From Natrialba swarupiae (GTDB taxonomy: Archaea > Halobacteriota > Halobacteria > Halobacteriales > Natrialbaceae), in assembly GCF_008245225.1 (NCBI RefSeq), contig NZ_VTAW01000013.1:1-64000 (forward strand): a DNA stretch of 64,000 bases, read 5' to 3'. The position numbers and the translations under genes were made by a program. Of the stretch, positions 1-7,215 are shown in pieces (within the stretch, counting starts at the first letter, position 1; each line of letters begins with the position of its first letter). The notes beneath the pieces are model-generated. The model worked only from the letters and a program-made list of their open reading frames with translations. It did no database searches and was not told where the DNA came from.

Positions 1-411
1 CCGCTGGCGTACTACCCCACCGGCGACGGGTTTACGCCCGGTACCGATACCTTCCAGCACGACGTCCTCGAGGCCAGCGGTCTCGAGAACGTCGCCGAAC
101 GCGCCGAGATCGAAGGCTGGGGCGAGATCAGCTCCGAAGTCGTCGTCGCCCACGACCCCGAGTGGATCGTCTACCCGGACTGGGCCGACGACCCACAGGT
201 TCCCGACGTCCTCGACGCGACGACGGCGATCCAGGCGAACAACACCGTCGCCGTCGACGACAACGCGATGAGTCAGCCCGCACCCGACATCGTCTTCGTC
301 GTCGAAGACCTCGTGGCGACGATCCATCCCGACGCCTACGACGAGATCGAAGGCGATCTCGCGGCGCTCGACGAGGCGCTCGAGGACGACCTCGAAGCGA
401 TCGACGACTCG
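1..411. repeat. Direct repeat, copy 1 (copy 2 at 1000-1410)
   Basis: Bases 1-411 recur at 1000-1410 with a single difference (G at 298, A at 1297; Val versus Ile). The 999-bp offset is a whole number of codons, so both copies are read in the same frame of one gene. The repeat may extend left of the window. Confidence 0.95.
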
Positions 412-1827
412 GACGAGACCGACGACTCGGACGACGAGCAGGACGAAACGGGTGACGATGATTCAGACGACGAACAGGAAGAGAGTGACGACGACGCTGA
501 TACTGTCCCTGACCTCGAGTGTGAGTTCCCGCTCGAGCGGACGGACGCCCGCGGTGAGACGATCACACTCGAGGAGGAACCCGACCGAATCGTGACGCTG
601 TATCCGGGTGACGCCCAGTTGGCGTTCCAGGTCGGGATCGAAGACCGAGTCGTCGGAATGCCGATCGGACAGTATACCGACTCCCTCGAGACCGACGGTC
701 AGACGGACATCAGTCGCGACGACGGCGTCACACCGGAGGCCGAGACAATCGTCGATCTCGAGCCGGATTTCGTCCTCGCAGGCAACATCGCGCTTGCCGA
801 CGAAGACCTGCTCGACACGCTCGAGGAGGCAGACATCCCCGTCTACGTTCTCGACACCGCGAACTCGATCGAGGACGTCGAAGAGAACGTCGCCGTGACG
901 GGCGAACTCTCCGGCGAGTGTGAGCGAGCGACACTGCGGAGCGAGTGGATGACCGACCGCCTCTCGATCCTCGAGGACGGTGTCGACGACGAGGACGAAC
1001 CGCTGGCGTACTACCCCACCGGCGACGGGTTTACGCCCGGTACCGATACCTTCCAGCACGACGTCCTCGAGGCCAGCGGTCTCGAGAACGTCGCCGAACG
1101 CGCCGAGATCGAAGGCTGGGGCGAGATCAGCTCCGAAGTCGTCGTCGCCCACGACCCCGAGTGGATCGTCTACCCGGACTGGGCCGACGACCCACAGGTT
1201 CCCGACGTCCTCGACGCGACGACGGCGATCCAGGCGAACAACACCGTCGCCGTCGACGACAACGCGATGAGTCAGCCCGCACCCGACATCGTCTTCATCG
1301 TCGAAGACCTCGTGGCGACGATCCATCCCGACGCCTACGACGAGATCGAAGGCGATCTCGCGGCGCTCGACGAGGCGCTCGAGGACGACCTCGAAGCGAT
1401 CGACGACTCGAGCGAGACCGACGACAGCAGTTCCGGATCGTCCGGTAGTACGGGCCAGAGTGGCGGGAGTTCGTCCTCCGGTAGTTCCACTACGGGCAGC
1501 GCGGGTGACGAGGATACCGAAGCGGACGACGCCGATGAGGATACCGAAACGGACGAGGATGCCAAGATAGAAGACGAGACGGACGACGATGCTGGGACAG
1601 ACGACGAGACGGACGACGAAGGTGACGACGATACCGAGACGGACGATGCAGACGACGCTGAGACAGACGACGAGACGAGTCCCGATGCTGATGAGCTGAT
1701 CAGCGACGACCCTGAACCCACTGTCACCGAGGACGGCGATGACGCAGTACCCTCGGTCGGCATCCAGGGAGCACTCCTTGCGCTGATCGTGTTCGCCCTC
1801 GTTTCCGTGGGCCGTCGCTCGAACTAA
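1..1827 (+). CDS. Tandem-duplicated periplasmic-binding-like surface protein, 5' partial
   Basis: The frame is open from base 1, so the gene begins upstream of the window. The visible polypeptide holds the C-terminal half of one BtuF/FecB-type substrate-binding domain, an Asp/Glu-rich linker (codons about 134-167), then a complete second binding domain starting near ECEFPLERTDARG. A Ser/Gly/Asp-rich linker and a C-terminal hydrophobic segment followed by RRSN come last, an arrangement like archaeosortase-processed or membrane-anchored haloarchaeal surface proteins, although no clear PGF tripeptide is seen. Family knowledge suggests capture of cobalamin, haem or iron chelates for an ABC importer. 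The first 137 codons are repeated almost identically 333 codons later. The double-domain layout is unusual and could also come from mis-assembly. Confidence 0.8.
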   Translation, partial: PLAYYPTGDGFTPGTDTFQHDVLEASGLENVAERAEIEGWGEISSEVVVAHDPEWIVYPDWADDPQVPDVLDATTAIQANNTVAVDDNAMSQPAPDIVFVVEDLVATIHPDAYDEIEGDLAALDEALEDDLEAIDDSDETDDSDDEQDETGDDDSDDEQEESDDDADTVPDLECEFPLERTDARGETITLEEEPDRIVTLYPGDAQLAFQVGIEDRVVGMPIGQYTDSLETDGQTDISRDDGVTPEAETIVDLEPDFVLAGNIALADEDLLDTLEEADIPVYVLDTANSIEDVEENVAVTGELSGECERATLRSEWMTDRLSILEDGVDDEDEPLAYYPTGDGFTPGTDTFQHDVLEASGLENVAERAEIEGWGEISSEVVVAHDPEWIVYPDWADDPQVPDVLDATTAIQANNTVAVDDNAMSQPAPDIVFIVEDLVATIHPDAYDEIEGDLAALDEALEDDLEAIDDSSETDDSSSGSSGSTGQSGGSSSSGSSTTGSAGDEDTEADDADEDTETDEDAKIEDETDDDAGTDDETDDEGDDDTETDDADDAETDDETSPDADELISDDPEPTVTEDGDDAVPSVGIQGALLALIVFALVSVGRRSN

Positions 1828-1991
1828 CCGACGACCCGCGATATCTTCGCGAGGTCCAGGCCCACTGTACACTCAGTGTTCACCGTGAATGCCTTCGTTG
1901 GTTGGTGACGATCTGTCAGAATCTTTGCGAGGGAAGATCCCGCGTAGGACCTTCTGCATTTTCGCTCGGCACGGTGTGTGCCTCGCTGCAA

Positions 1992-2074
1992 TGCGAGGGG
2001 AGGGAATCGAACCCACGAACGTCTACACGAGCGGATCTTGAGTCCGCCGCCGTTGACCGCTTGGCTACCCTCGC
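1992..2074 (-). tRNA. tRNA-Leu (CAA)
   Basis: On the minus strand the acceptor stem GCGAGGG pairs with CCCTCGC. The anticodon arm is GCGGA-CTCAAGA-TCCGC, giving anticodon CAA. A long class II variable arm and the T-arm motif GGTTCGATTCC are present. The discriminator base is A at 1992. CCA is not encoded. Confidence 0.95.
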
Positions 2075-2270
2075 ACGCACCTGGGAGTTGCGCCCTCATC
2101 GGGTTAAATCGTCCGATTCGGTCCGGCCCCTGTCGGACGGACGCCGAAAAGTGGTAGGAAACTATTTATATTTCACAGAGTACTTTAAACTGACGCGTAA
2201 TTCGAGTCGACTCACGGCGAACCGGACGCTACCCGTGGCCGCTGATTGCGTCGAAAGTGATCGATAAGGC

Positions 2271-3281
2271 ATGAAACGACGACAGACGCGACGACGGGTG
2301 TTGACGACCGCCGGTGTAGTAGTGACGGCCACAGCGGCGGGATGTACGGACGACGAGATGTCCGGGTCAGAGCCGACGGACGAAGAAGGCACTACCTCAA
2401 CGGACGACGAAACAACGACCACCGACGGCGACGCCGACCGTGACAGTTCCAACGGCCGTGACGTCGCAGTCGGGTCGAAACGATTCACCGAAAACGTCCT
2501 CCTCGCGGAGCTGTCAGTGTCGCTTCTCTCTCGCGTTGACGGCGTCACGTCGATCCTCGAGGAGACGATCGGGGAGCGAACGACCGTCCAGAGTTTCGTC
2601 GACACCGAGTACGGTGGCCTCGACCACTACTGGGAGTACACCGGAACCCTCTTTCGGTCGCACTACGCTCACGAGTCTCCGGAAACTATCGAGGAGGTAC
2701 GGAAACTCGCCGCAGACGACGATATCGCCGTGCTCGAACCGGGTGGCTTCGACAACACGTACGAACTCGTCACGACCGACTCGTTCGCGAGCGAACACGG
2801 TCTCGAGACGCTTACTGATCTCGCCGAGAAGTTCGGGGACAGCGACGTCCGATTCGGCCTCGGCGACGAGTTCGTCCACCGTATCGACGGCTGGCGAGGT
2901 TTCGTCGACGCCTACGATGTCGACGCCGACCGTGCAAACGAGATCACGTCGGACGCCGAGGTCGTCCCGGCGGGGAGCACGTACGACCTCCTCGAGGCAG
3001 AGGAAGTCGACGTCGTAATGGGGTTTTCGACGGATCCCGAACTCGGCGGTGCCGATCTGGTCGCCCTCGAGGACGATCGGTCGTTCTTCCCCACCTACAA
3101 CCCGGTGGCGCTCGTTCACCAGCCGACGCTCGAGGCCGTCCCGGAGATCGAAGCGCCGCTGAACGATCTCGCGAGCCTCCTCGACTCCACGGAGACGATG
3201 CGCGAACTGATCGCACGGGTCGACGACGATGGCGAGGATCCGTCAACGGTCGCGACGGCGTTTCTCGCGGAGGAACGGTAA
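2271..3281 (+). CDS. Osmolyte ABC transporter substrate-binding lipoprotein (OpuAC/ProX family)
   Basis: A 336-residue exported protein. The N-terminus has a twin-arginine stretch (RRRVLTTAG) and an AAGC lipobox, so it should be Tat-exported and lipid-anchored outside the cell. A Thr/Asp-rich tether of about 50 residues follows. The mature domain opens with GSKRFTENVLLAEL, the hallmark start of glycine betaine/choline-binding proteins of quaternary amine importers. No permease or ATPase gene adjoins it here, so it is either an orphan or serves a transporter elsewhere. AT-rich TATA-like stretches lie at 2163-2173 and 2181-2190, implying a leader of some 70 nt. Confidence 0.85.
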   Translation: MKRRQTRRRVLTTAGVVVTATAAGCTDDEMSGSEPTDEEGTTSTDDETTTTDGDADRDSSNGRDVAVGSKRFTENVLLAELSVSLLSRVDGVTSILEETIGERTTVQSFVDTEYGGLDHYWEYTGTLFRSHYAHESPETIEEVRKLAADDDIAVLEPGGFDNTYELVTTDSFASEHGLETLTDLAEKFGDSDVRFGLGDEFVHRIDGWRGFVDAYDVDADRANEITSDAEVVPAGSTYDLLEAEEVDVVMGFSTDPELGGADLVALEDDRSFFPTYNPVALVHQPTLEAVPEIEAPLNDLASLLDSTETMRELIARVDDDGEDPSTVATAFLAEER

Positions 3282-3315
3282 CGACCCGAAAAGTGCCCAC
3301 GACAATTACCCAACA

Positions 3316-3975
3316 ATGACTGACTCACCGATACACGACGACCGATCCACATCCGAGGCGACGCCACGCCGATCGACGGCCGACCGTTCGTCCGCAGAAA
3401 CGACGAGCAGGCGAACCGCGCTCAAGTCCGGAATTGCGACCGTCGGTGCGCTTTCGCTGTTTGGAACCGGCGTGAGCGCCCTCGAAACCGGTTCCCTCGA
3501 GTACAACGAGGATACCGAACTCACGGATTCCGCCCACTCCTATCAGTTCTCAGTAACGAACACCCACGACAGAACGGCGATCATTCAGTACCTCCAGCTC
3601 GCGGAACTTGACTATCATACGATCGCTCTCGACAATCTGGACGGCGACGACACGATCGAGATCACACCGGCGAACGGGGGCCACACGAGCAGGGTGTCCG
3701 ACACCTTCGCGAATGGAGGGTACGTCATGCTCGTCGCCAAGGACAGCGAAGCGAGTATCAACCCCGGCGAAACCGCGACCGTGAAAATCGGGCCGTACTA
3801 CGAGGCCGACGCTCACGCCGCCGCCAACACGATTATACATACGAACCACCGGAAACTGGATATCTCCGGGTTTTCGTTCAGAAGCGACTTTCGGATCAGC
3901 TATGTGCTCGCCCAGACGGAACCCGGCGTGAGAGACAACGACGAAATTCAGTTCTCCCCGGACGGACCGCTCTGA
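3316..3975 (+). CDS. Tat-exported protein of unknown function
   Basis: 219 residues. I start at the ATG at 3316 because the upstream in-frame extension is Arg-rich and overlaps the previous gene. A polar N-terminus is followed by SRRTALKSGIATVGALSLFG and a probable signal-peptidase site after VSA, so this is a Tat substrate without a lipobox Cys. The mature part (from about residue 60) reads as a beta-rich domain with NPGETATVKIGPYY, reminiscent of immunoglobulin-like or CARDB-type surface modules, but I do not recognise a family. It follows the osmolyte-binding gene by 34 bp and may be co-transcribed. Confidence 0.7.
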   Translation: MTDSPIHDDRSTSEATPRRSTADRSSAETTSRRTALKSGIATVGALSLFGTGVSALETGSLEYNEDTELTDSAHSYQFSVTNTHDRTAIIQYLQLAELDYHTIALDNLDGDDTIEITPANGGHTSRVSDTFANGGYVMLVAKDSEASINPGETATVKIGPYYEADAHAAANTIIHTNHRKLDISGFSFRSDFRISYVLAQTEPGVRDNDEIQFSPDGPL

Positions 3976-4135
3976 CTCACCCGTGGGTCCGACCCGGACG
4001 ACGGCTCGGCTCTTGTCGACGGACCGATCGTCTCCGGACACCGACGCATCGGCTCGAACAGGCGTATTGAGGCCGGCCCGTCGTGAAAACGTCTCTCACA
4101 CAACGTTTATTGACGGCCCCGGCATCGGTGTGAGT

Positions 4136-4333
4136 ATGTACGCTGTGAGTTCCAGCGAACCCCGAATCGGTGGCCGGACGACGTTCGACTCCGCCTCCAG
4201 CTTTACATTCGGGAATCCGAAATTCACACTCACAGCACGAGGCCCAAATTGGACGAAACGACTCCCCTACGAGTCGGGACGGCATCGTCCACTACGTTAC
4301 CCATCGGCCTCGGGTCACGGCCATCGTCCGTGA
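4136..4333 (+). CDS. Possible small protein (weak)
   Basis: The only candidate in the 360-bp gap 3976-4336. An ATG at 4136 lies about 27 bp after a TATA-like CGTTTATT at 4104-4111, the spacing of a leaderless haloarchaeal gene. The 65-residue product (MYAVSSSEPRIGG...) is basic and has no recognisable domain, which argues against it. Confidence 0.25.
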   Translation: MYAVSSSEPRIGGRTTFDSASSFTFGNPKFTLTARGPNWTKRLPYESGRHRPLRYPSASGHGHRP

Positions 4334-4336
4334 CCG

Positions 4337-5248
4337 ATGAGTGCGTCTCAACACCCGGTCGCGCTCCGCCTAGAGCGGATCATCGGTGGTGACACCAGGC
4401 TGCTCGCGCTCGTGATGATGCTGCCGCTCATCGATGGCGTCTTCCCGGCGTTGATCCTCGCCGGCGCACTCGATAGCCCGCTAAACGCGATCCAGATTGG
4501 ATTGCTTATTTTCGGCGGGAGCGCCACTGTCGCAGTGATTCTCGCCGAAATGTCCGGGGGTCCTCGAGAACAGGCGAAGATCGTTCTCCTGGTTGGCATC
4601 CCGCTGATACTGCTCGCCGCGGTGCAAGCGGCGCTCGCACCGGCGATCGGGAGCGTGCTGGACGACGCGATTATCGAGCGGTTCGCCGCACTCGTGATCC
4701 TCGCCATCGCTGCCAAAACCGCCAGCGCGACCATCGGCGAGTACCTCCCGAATCCCGCAGTCATCATCGGACTGGGGCTCGTGGCAAGCATCGATCTCAA
4801 CGGCGCCTCGTTCGCGCTAATGGAAGATCCCACGCTCGTCGCCAACGCGACCCTCGCCGCAGTCGTCGGCGTTGTCTTCGCCCTGGCGGTCGCCCTGAGC
4901 GGGCCCTACCTTCGAGAGTACATGGACATCGACCGGTTTCGATTCGGGAGCGCGGTCGCGCTCGGGCTCTTGCCGCTTTCACTGCTCGGCTTCGCCTTCG
5001 GACAGGCACCACTCGCCGCCCTCGTCGTCGCCGCACTGTTCGCCCTCGAGTTCTCGTTCGACCGCGGCGACGAACAATCGGAAGACGACGGCGGCGTCTT
5101 CCCGGCCGTCGGCACGGGCCCGCTTCCCGACGTCGGTCTAACCGGCCAGGGGGCGAACGCGGATACCTCCGAAGACGAACGTGAAGACGAAGAAGCCTAT
5201 CCCGGTGACGATCCGACCGACACCGAGGAGCGCGCCCCGTGGCTGTAG
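4337..5248 (+). CDS. Multi-pass membrane protein, DUF5794-like
   Basis: 303 residues with about seven hydrophobic segments between residues 20 and 235 and a long acidic cytoplasmic-type tail rich in Asp/Glu. The opening (VALRLERIIGGDTRLLALVMMLPLIDGVFPAL, here cited by its parts) matches my memory of the haloarchaeal family DUF5794. No catalytic motif is visible and the function is unknown. The start ATG lies just after the stop of the weak small ORF. Confidence 0.7.
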   Translation: MSASQHPVALRLERIIGGDTRLLALVMMLPLIDGVFPALILAGALDSPLNAIQIGLLIFGGSATVAVILAEMSGGPREQAKIVLLVGIPLILLAAVQAALAPAIGSVLDDAIIERFAALVILAIAAKTASATIGEYLPNPAVIIGLGLVASIDLNGASFALMEDPTLVANATLAAVVGVVFALAVALSGPYLREYMDIDRFRFGSAVALGLLPLSLLGFAFGQAPLAALVVAALFALEFSFDRGDEQSEDDGGVFPAVGTGPLPDVGLTGQGANADTSEDEREDEEAYPGDDPTDTEERAPWL

Positions 5249-5294
5249 CTCGAATCGAAACCACTTTAGGCAGGATACACCTACGAACGCTCGA

Positions 5295-5469
5295 GGGGTC
5301 GTGGCCAAGTCAGGGATGGCGACTGACTCCAGAGGCACCGCGTCCGGGACGACACTCCAGACTGATATACTGATCGGACACCTGATCAGTGTCCGTGTGA
5401 TGACCCTCTGGAGTTCCGAGGCGCACCGGAGATATCAGTCGATCGGGGGTTCAAATCCCTCCGACCCCA
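5295..5469 (+). tRNA. tRNA-Trp (CCA) with intron
   Basis: The acceptor stem GGGGTCG (5295-5301) pairs with CGACCCC (5462-5468), and the discriminator is A5469. The anticodon arm ACTGA-CTCCAG is interrupted right after position 37 and resumes as A-TCAGT near 5434. The T-arm GGGGGTTCAAATCCCTC is intact. The 3' end doubles as the left attachment site of the downstream provirus. Confidence 0.95.
5333..5433 (+). ncRNA. tRNA-Trp intron, box C/D-like guide RNA
   Basis: About 101 nt sits between the tRNA-Trp exons; boundaries are inferred from anticodon-arm geometry. It contains a C-box-like GTGATGA at 5397-5403, several CTGA D-box-like motifs, and CCCTCTGGAGT (from 5404), complementary to the anticodon-loop exon. 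Haloarchaeal tRNA-Trp introns are known to guide 2'-O-methylation of their own tRNA (Haloferax volcanii). The same role here is by analogy. Confidence 0.8.
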
Positions 5470-5472
5470 TTT
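5457..5472 (+). repeat. attL
   Basis: The sequence ccctccgaccccattt overlaps the last 13 bases of tRNA-Trp, so integration restores the intact tRNA. The identical 16 bp occur at 23247-23262, and flanking bases differ on both sides. Confidence 0.92.
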
Positions 5473-5480
5473 GAAATAAA

Positions 5481-5505
5481 AGGCGAGAATCGCCTCCTCT
5501 CGCCT
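5481..5505. promoter_or_regulatory. Hairpin and TATA-like stretch beside attL
   Basis: aggcgag (5481-5487) and ctcgcct (5499-5505) form a 7-bp inverted repeat directly inside attL, preceded by AAATAAAAGG. It could end tRNA transcription, promote the left-arm operon, or be an integrase arm site. Confidence 0.4.
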
Positions 5506-5537
5506 TCTCGACACTGTTCTCGTAGAGGGTGGTCTGC

Positions 5538-5768
5538 GTGAGTTCCACCCCTTGGACGCCGGTCGATCGGTCGACCTGCCTCCACTGTGGAGCCCACGTC
5601 ACCGACCAGTTCGGTCGCGTCTTCGGTGACGATCGTGACCGCGCCCACCGCTGTGGTGACTGTGACAGCTACGCCCGCCTGAGCCGCGGCTCCGCAGCCG
5701 GTGTCGACGTTCCGATTCCCGATCCTGAGACGTCACCCGGTCGCCACGGTGGTGAGGCCGATGTCTGA
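5538..5768 (+). CDS. DUF7563-like zinc-finger small protein
   Basis: 76 residues from the GTG at 5538 (an in-frame GTG at 5529 is possible). The motif CLHCGAHVTDQFGRVFGD followed by CGDC forms a four-Cys treble/ribbon zinc site. This matches haloarchaeal small proteins of the CxxCG-HVT-F-RVFGD type (DUF7563), common in proviruses and plasmids. It is the first gene of the left-arm operon and its 3' end overlaps the next start by 8 nt. A nucleic-acid-binding role is inferred only from the zinc motif. Confidence 0.7.
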   Translation: MSSTPWTPVDRSTCLHCGAHVTDQFGRVFGDDRDRAHRCGDCDSYARLSRGSAAGVDVPIPDPETSPGRHGGEADV

Positions 5769-5904
5769 ACGGGTTACACTGTGTAAAGAGGGATGTCTCG
5801 CTGTCTGGCGTGGTTCTCTCGATAAGTGTCCTGAGTGCGGTTCTCGGTCGGTAAGGACGCATGTAGTTCGATCAGTCGACGCGGAAGGTGATCGGGATGT
5901 GTAG
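5761..5904 (+). CDS. Zinc-ribbon microprotein, 47 aa
   Basis: The start is the ATG at 5761, inside the end of the previous gene. Two Cys pairs (CKEGC and CPEC) suggest one zinc ribbon in a 47-residue protein. Tight overlap with both neighbours indicates translational coupling. No function is recognised. Confidence 0.6.
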   Translation: MSERVTLCKEGCLAVWRGSLDKCPECGSRSVRTHVVRSVDAEGDRDV

Positions 5905-6304
5905 CGACGATACTTATCTCCCCAGTACGGTCGCCGAAGCGGAAGAACAGGAATGGGCTGCGGTCGAAAGGCTTCGCCAGTACGACGGTCCTGAACCTGA
6001 TGGTCTGGAACTCGCTTCCGAGCAACTGTTGTCGTTCGCTCTGCTAAGTCGCCGCCGCGATCGCCGCGAGGACCTCCGAAAACACATCCGTTTCTTGAAC
6101 GCGACAGACGGTATAATCCCGCCTGCGTCGGTCTACGCGTTGTTGAACCGTTGGGACCCGCGAACTCGGAAGATCGAACAACGGCGAGAAATGTTCGAGG
6201 AGGAGGTGGCGGAGATTGAGGAGGACATTAAAACAATCCGGGAGGCTCAGCGAAACGTCCGTGGTGTAGAGCCGGGTACTTGCCAGGACGGTGAATCACC
6301 GTGA
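5897..6304 (+). CDS. Helical protein of unknown function
   Basis: 135 residues from the ATG at 5897; GTG 5888 is an alternative. It is largely charged and helical. The C-terminal 40 residues (EQRREMFEEEVAEIEEDI) are a probable coiled coil. Overlaps both flanking ORFs by a few bases, so it belongs to the same operon. Not recognised; it could be a replication or packaging accessory. Confidence 0.6.
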   Translation: MCSDDTYLPSTVAEAEEQEWAAVERLRQYDGPEPDGLELASEQLLSFALLSRRRDRREDLRKHIRFLNATDGIIPPASVYALLNRWDPRTRKIEQRREMFEEEVAEIEEDIKTIREAQRNVRGVEPGTCQDGESP

Positions 6305-6420
6305 GCCGTCTCGTCGAGTCCGACGAGTGCGAACGGTGTGACGCGTCCATTCCAGCGACGCGCCGCCTTTGCCCTGACTGTGCTCGAGAGGTTCGCCGTG
6401 CTCGAGGTGGACCGCTGTGA
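6301..6420 (+). CDS. Zinc-finger microprotein, 39 aa
   Basis: A GTG start at 6301 overlaps the previous stop (GTGA) and the ORF stops at TGA 6418-6420, overlapping the next GTG start at 6417. Its 39 residues contain CERC and CPDC, a four-Cys zinc site, and an Arg-rich tail (REVRRARGG). Perfect fit into the chain of overlapping starts and stops is the main support. Confidence 0.65.
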   Translation: MSRLVESDECERCDASIPATRRLCPDCAREVRRARGGPL

Positions 6421-6938
6421 GTTCTCGAGCCTCCGCCCTCGAGAGTCCGAAAGCGAGCGGCGACGCGCTCGAGGCGCACGTCATTCAGGAGGTCGGCCCG
6501 CTCGAGTTCGTCGGTGATCGAACCGCAACGTGGCACGATGCACGGACGACGACGCTTCTCGAGCCCGCTCAGAATCTGCCGTTCTACGGCGTCGTGATCG
6601 TCGAGCCGGGTGTTCCGGTCGAAATCAAAGGCTGTCAGATTCGAACGAGCAACGGAAACGGCTCGACTCGCGGCCGGATCTACGTCAAACGCGACGCTCA
6701 CGAACAGTTGCTCGAGGCTGGCGGGATGTACTTGCTCGTTGTCTACCTGCCACGACCGGGACTCCCCCAGGTCGCCCGCGCGATCGTCCCGGCGACGATC
6801 GTCGACGAACTCTTGGTCGGACGTTGGTACGACGTCGGCGGTGAGCGATCGGAAAACGAGGTTGCGAAACTCGCGTGGTCACACGTCATCAATCCTGAAA
6901 CGGTCGATCCATCGACAACGGTCGGTGATCGGCTGTGA
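6417..6938 (+). CDS. PD-(D/E)XK-like protein, possible nuclease or resolvase
   Basis: 173 residues with a GTG start in the GTGA overlap. The central VPVEIKGCQIRT followed by a hydrophobic strand (MYLLVVYLP) looks like the E-x-K core and next beta-strand of the PD-(D/E)XK nuclease fold; WHDAR earlier could supply other acidic residues. Position before the replication gene suggests processing of viral DNA intermediates. Fold assignment is inference from a short motif. Confidence 0.55.
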   Translation: MSSRASALESPKASGDALEAHVIQEVGPLEFVGDRTATWHDARTTTLLEPAQNLPFYGVVIVEPGVPVEIKGCQIRTSNGNGSTRGRIYVKRDAHEQLLEAGGMYLLVVYLPRPGLPQVARAIVPATIVDELLVGRWYDVGGERSENEVAKLAWSHVINPETVDPSTTVGDRL

Positions 6939-7213
6939 GTTCCGACGTTGACCGTGATTTAGCGGCCGAACTCGAGACCCCGGAGGCGGGTCAAGCCGGG
7001 ATTCCGGTCGATGCGGTTTGTGTGGGTTGCGGTCGAACGCGGGTCAAACGCGCCGGTTTCGAGGCGGTGAAGCCGTCAGATTTCGACCCCGAGACACTCG
7101 AGGCGGCAGATCTCACCTCGTTCAAGCACGTCTGCCACCGCTGTCAGTCCGGTACGTGGTGGAACCCCGTCGCCGTTCTCACTGGCTTACTCGAAAGCGA
7201 GCGAGGTGAGTAG
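6935..7213 (+). CDS. Zinc-finger protein, 92 aa
   Basis: A GTG start at 6935 overlaps the previous stop. CVGCGRTRVKR and CHRCQSGTW form a widely spaced four-Cys zinc site. It ends 3 bp before the replication gene, so probably co-translated with it. Not assigned to a known family. Confidence 0.6.
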   Translation: MSSDVDRDLAAELETPEAGQAGIPVDAVCVGCGRTRVKRAGFEAVKPSDFDPETLEAADLTSFKHVCHRCQSGTWWNPVAVLTGLLESERGE

Positions 7214-7215
7214 TC

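Noticed and set aside
463-1872. 469-codon minus-strand ORF opposite the binding-protein gene
   Set aside because: It mirrors an Asp/Ser-rich GC-rich gene, has no domain and ignores the third-position bias; the plus strand clearly codes.
3229-3315. 29-codon N-terminal extension of the Tat-exported protein
   Set aside because: It would overlap the upstream gene and is Arg-rich; ATG 3316 gives a normal Tat signal position.
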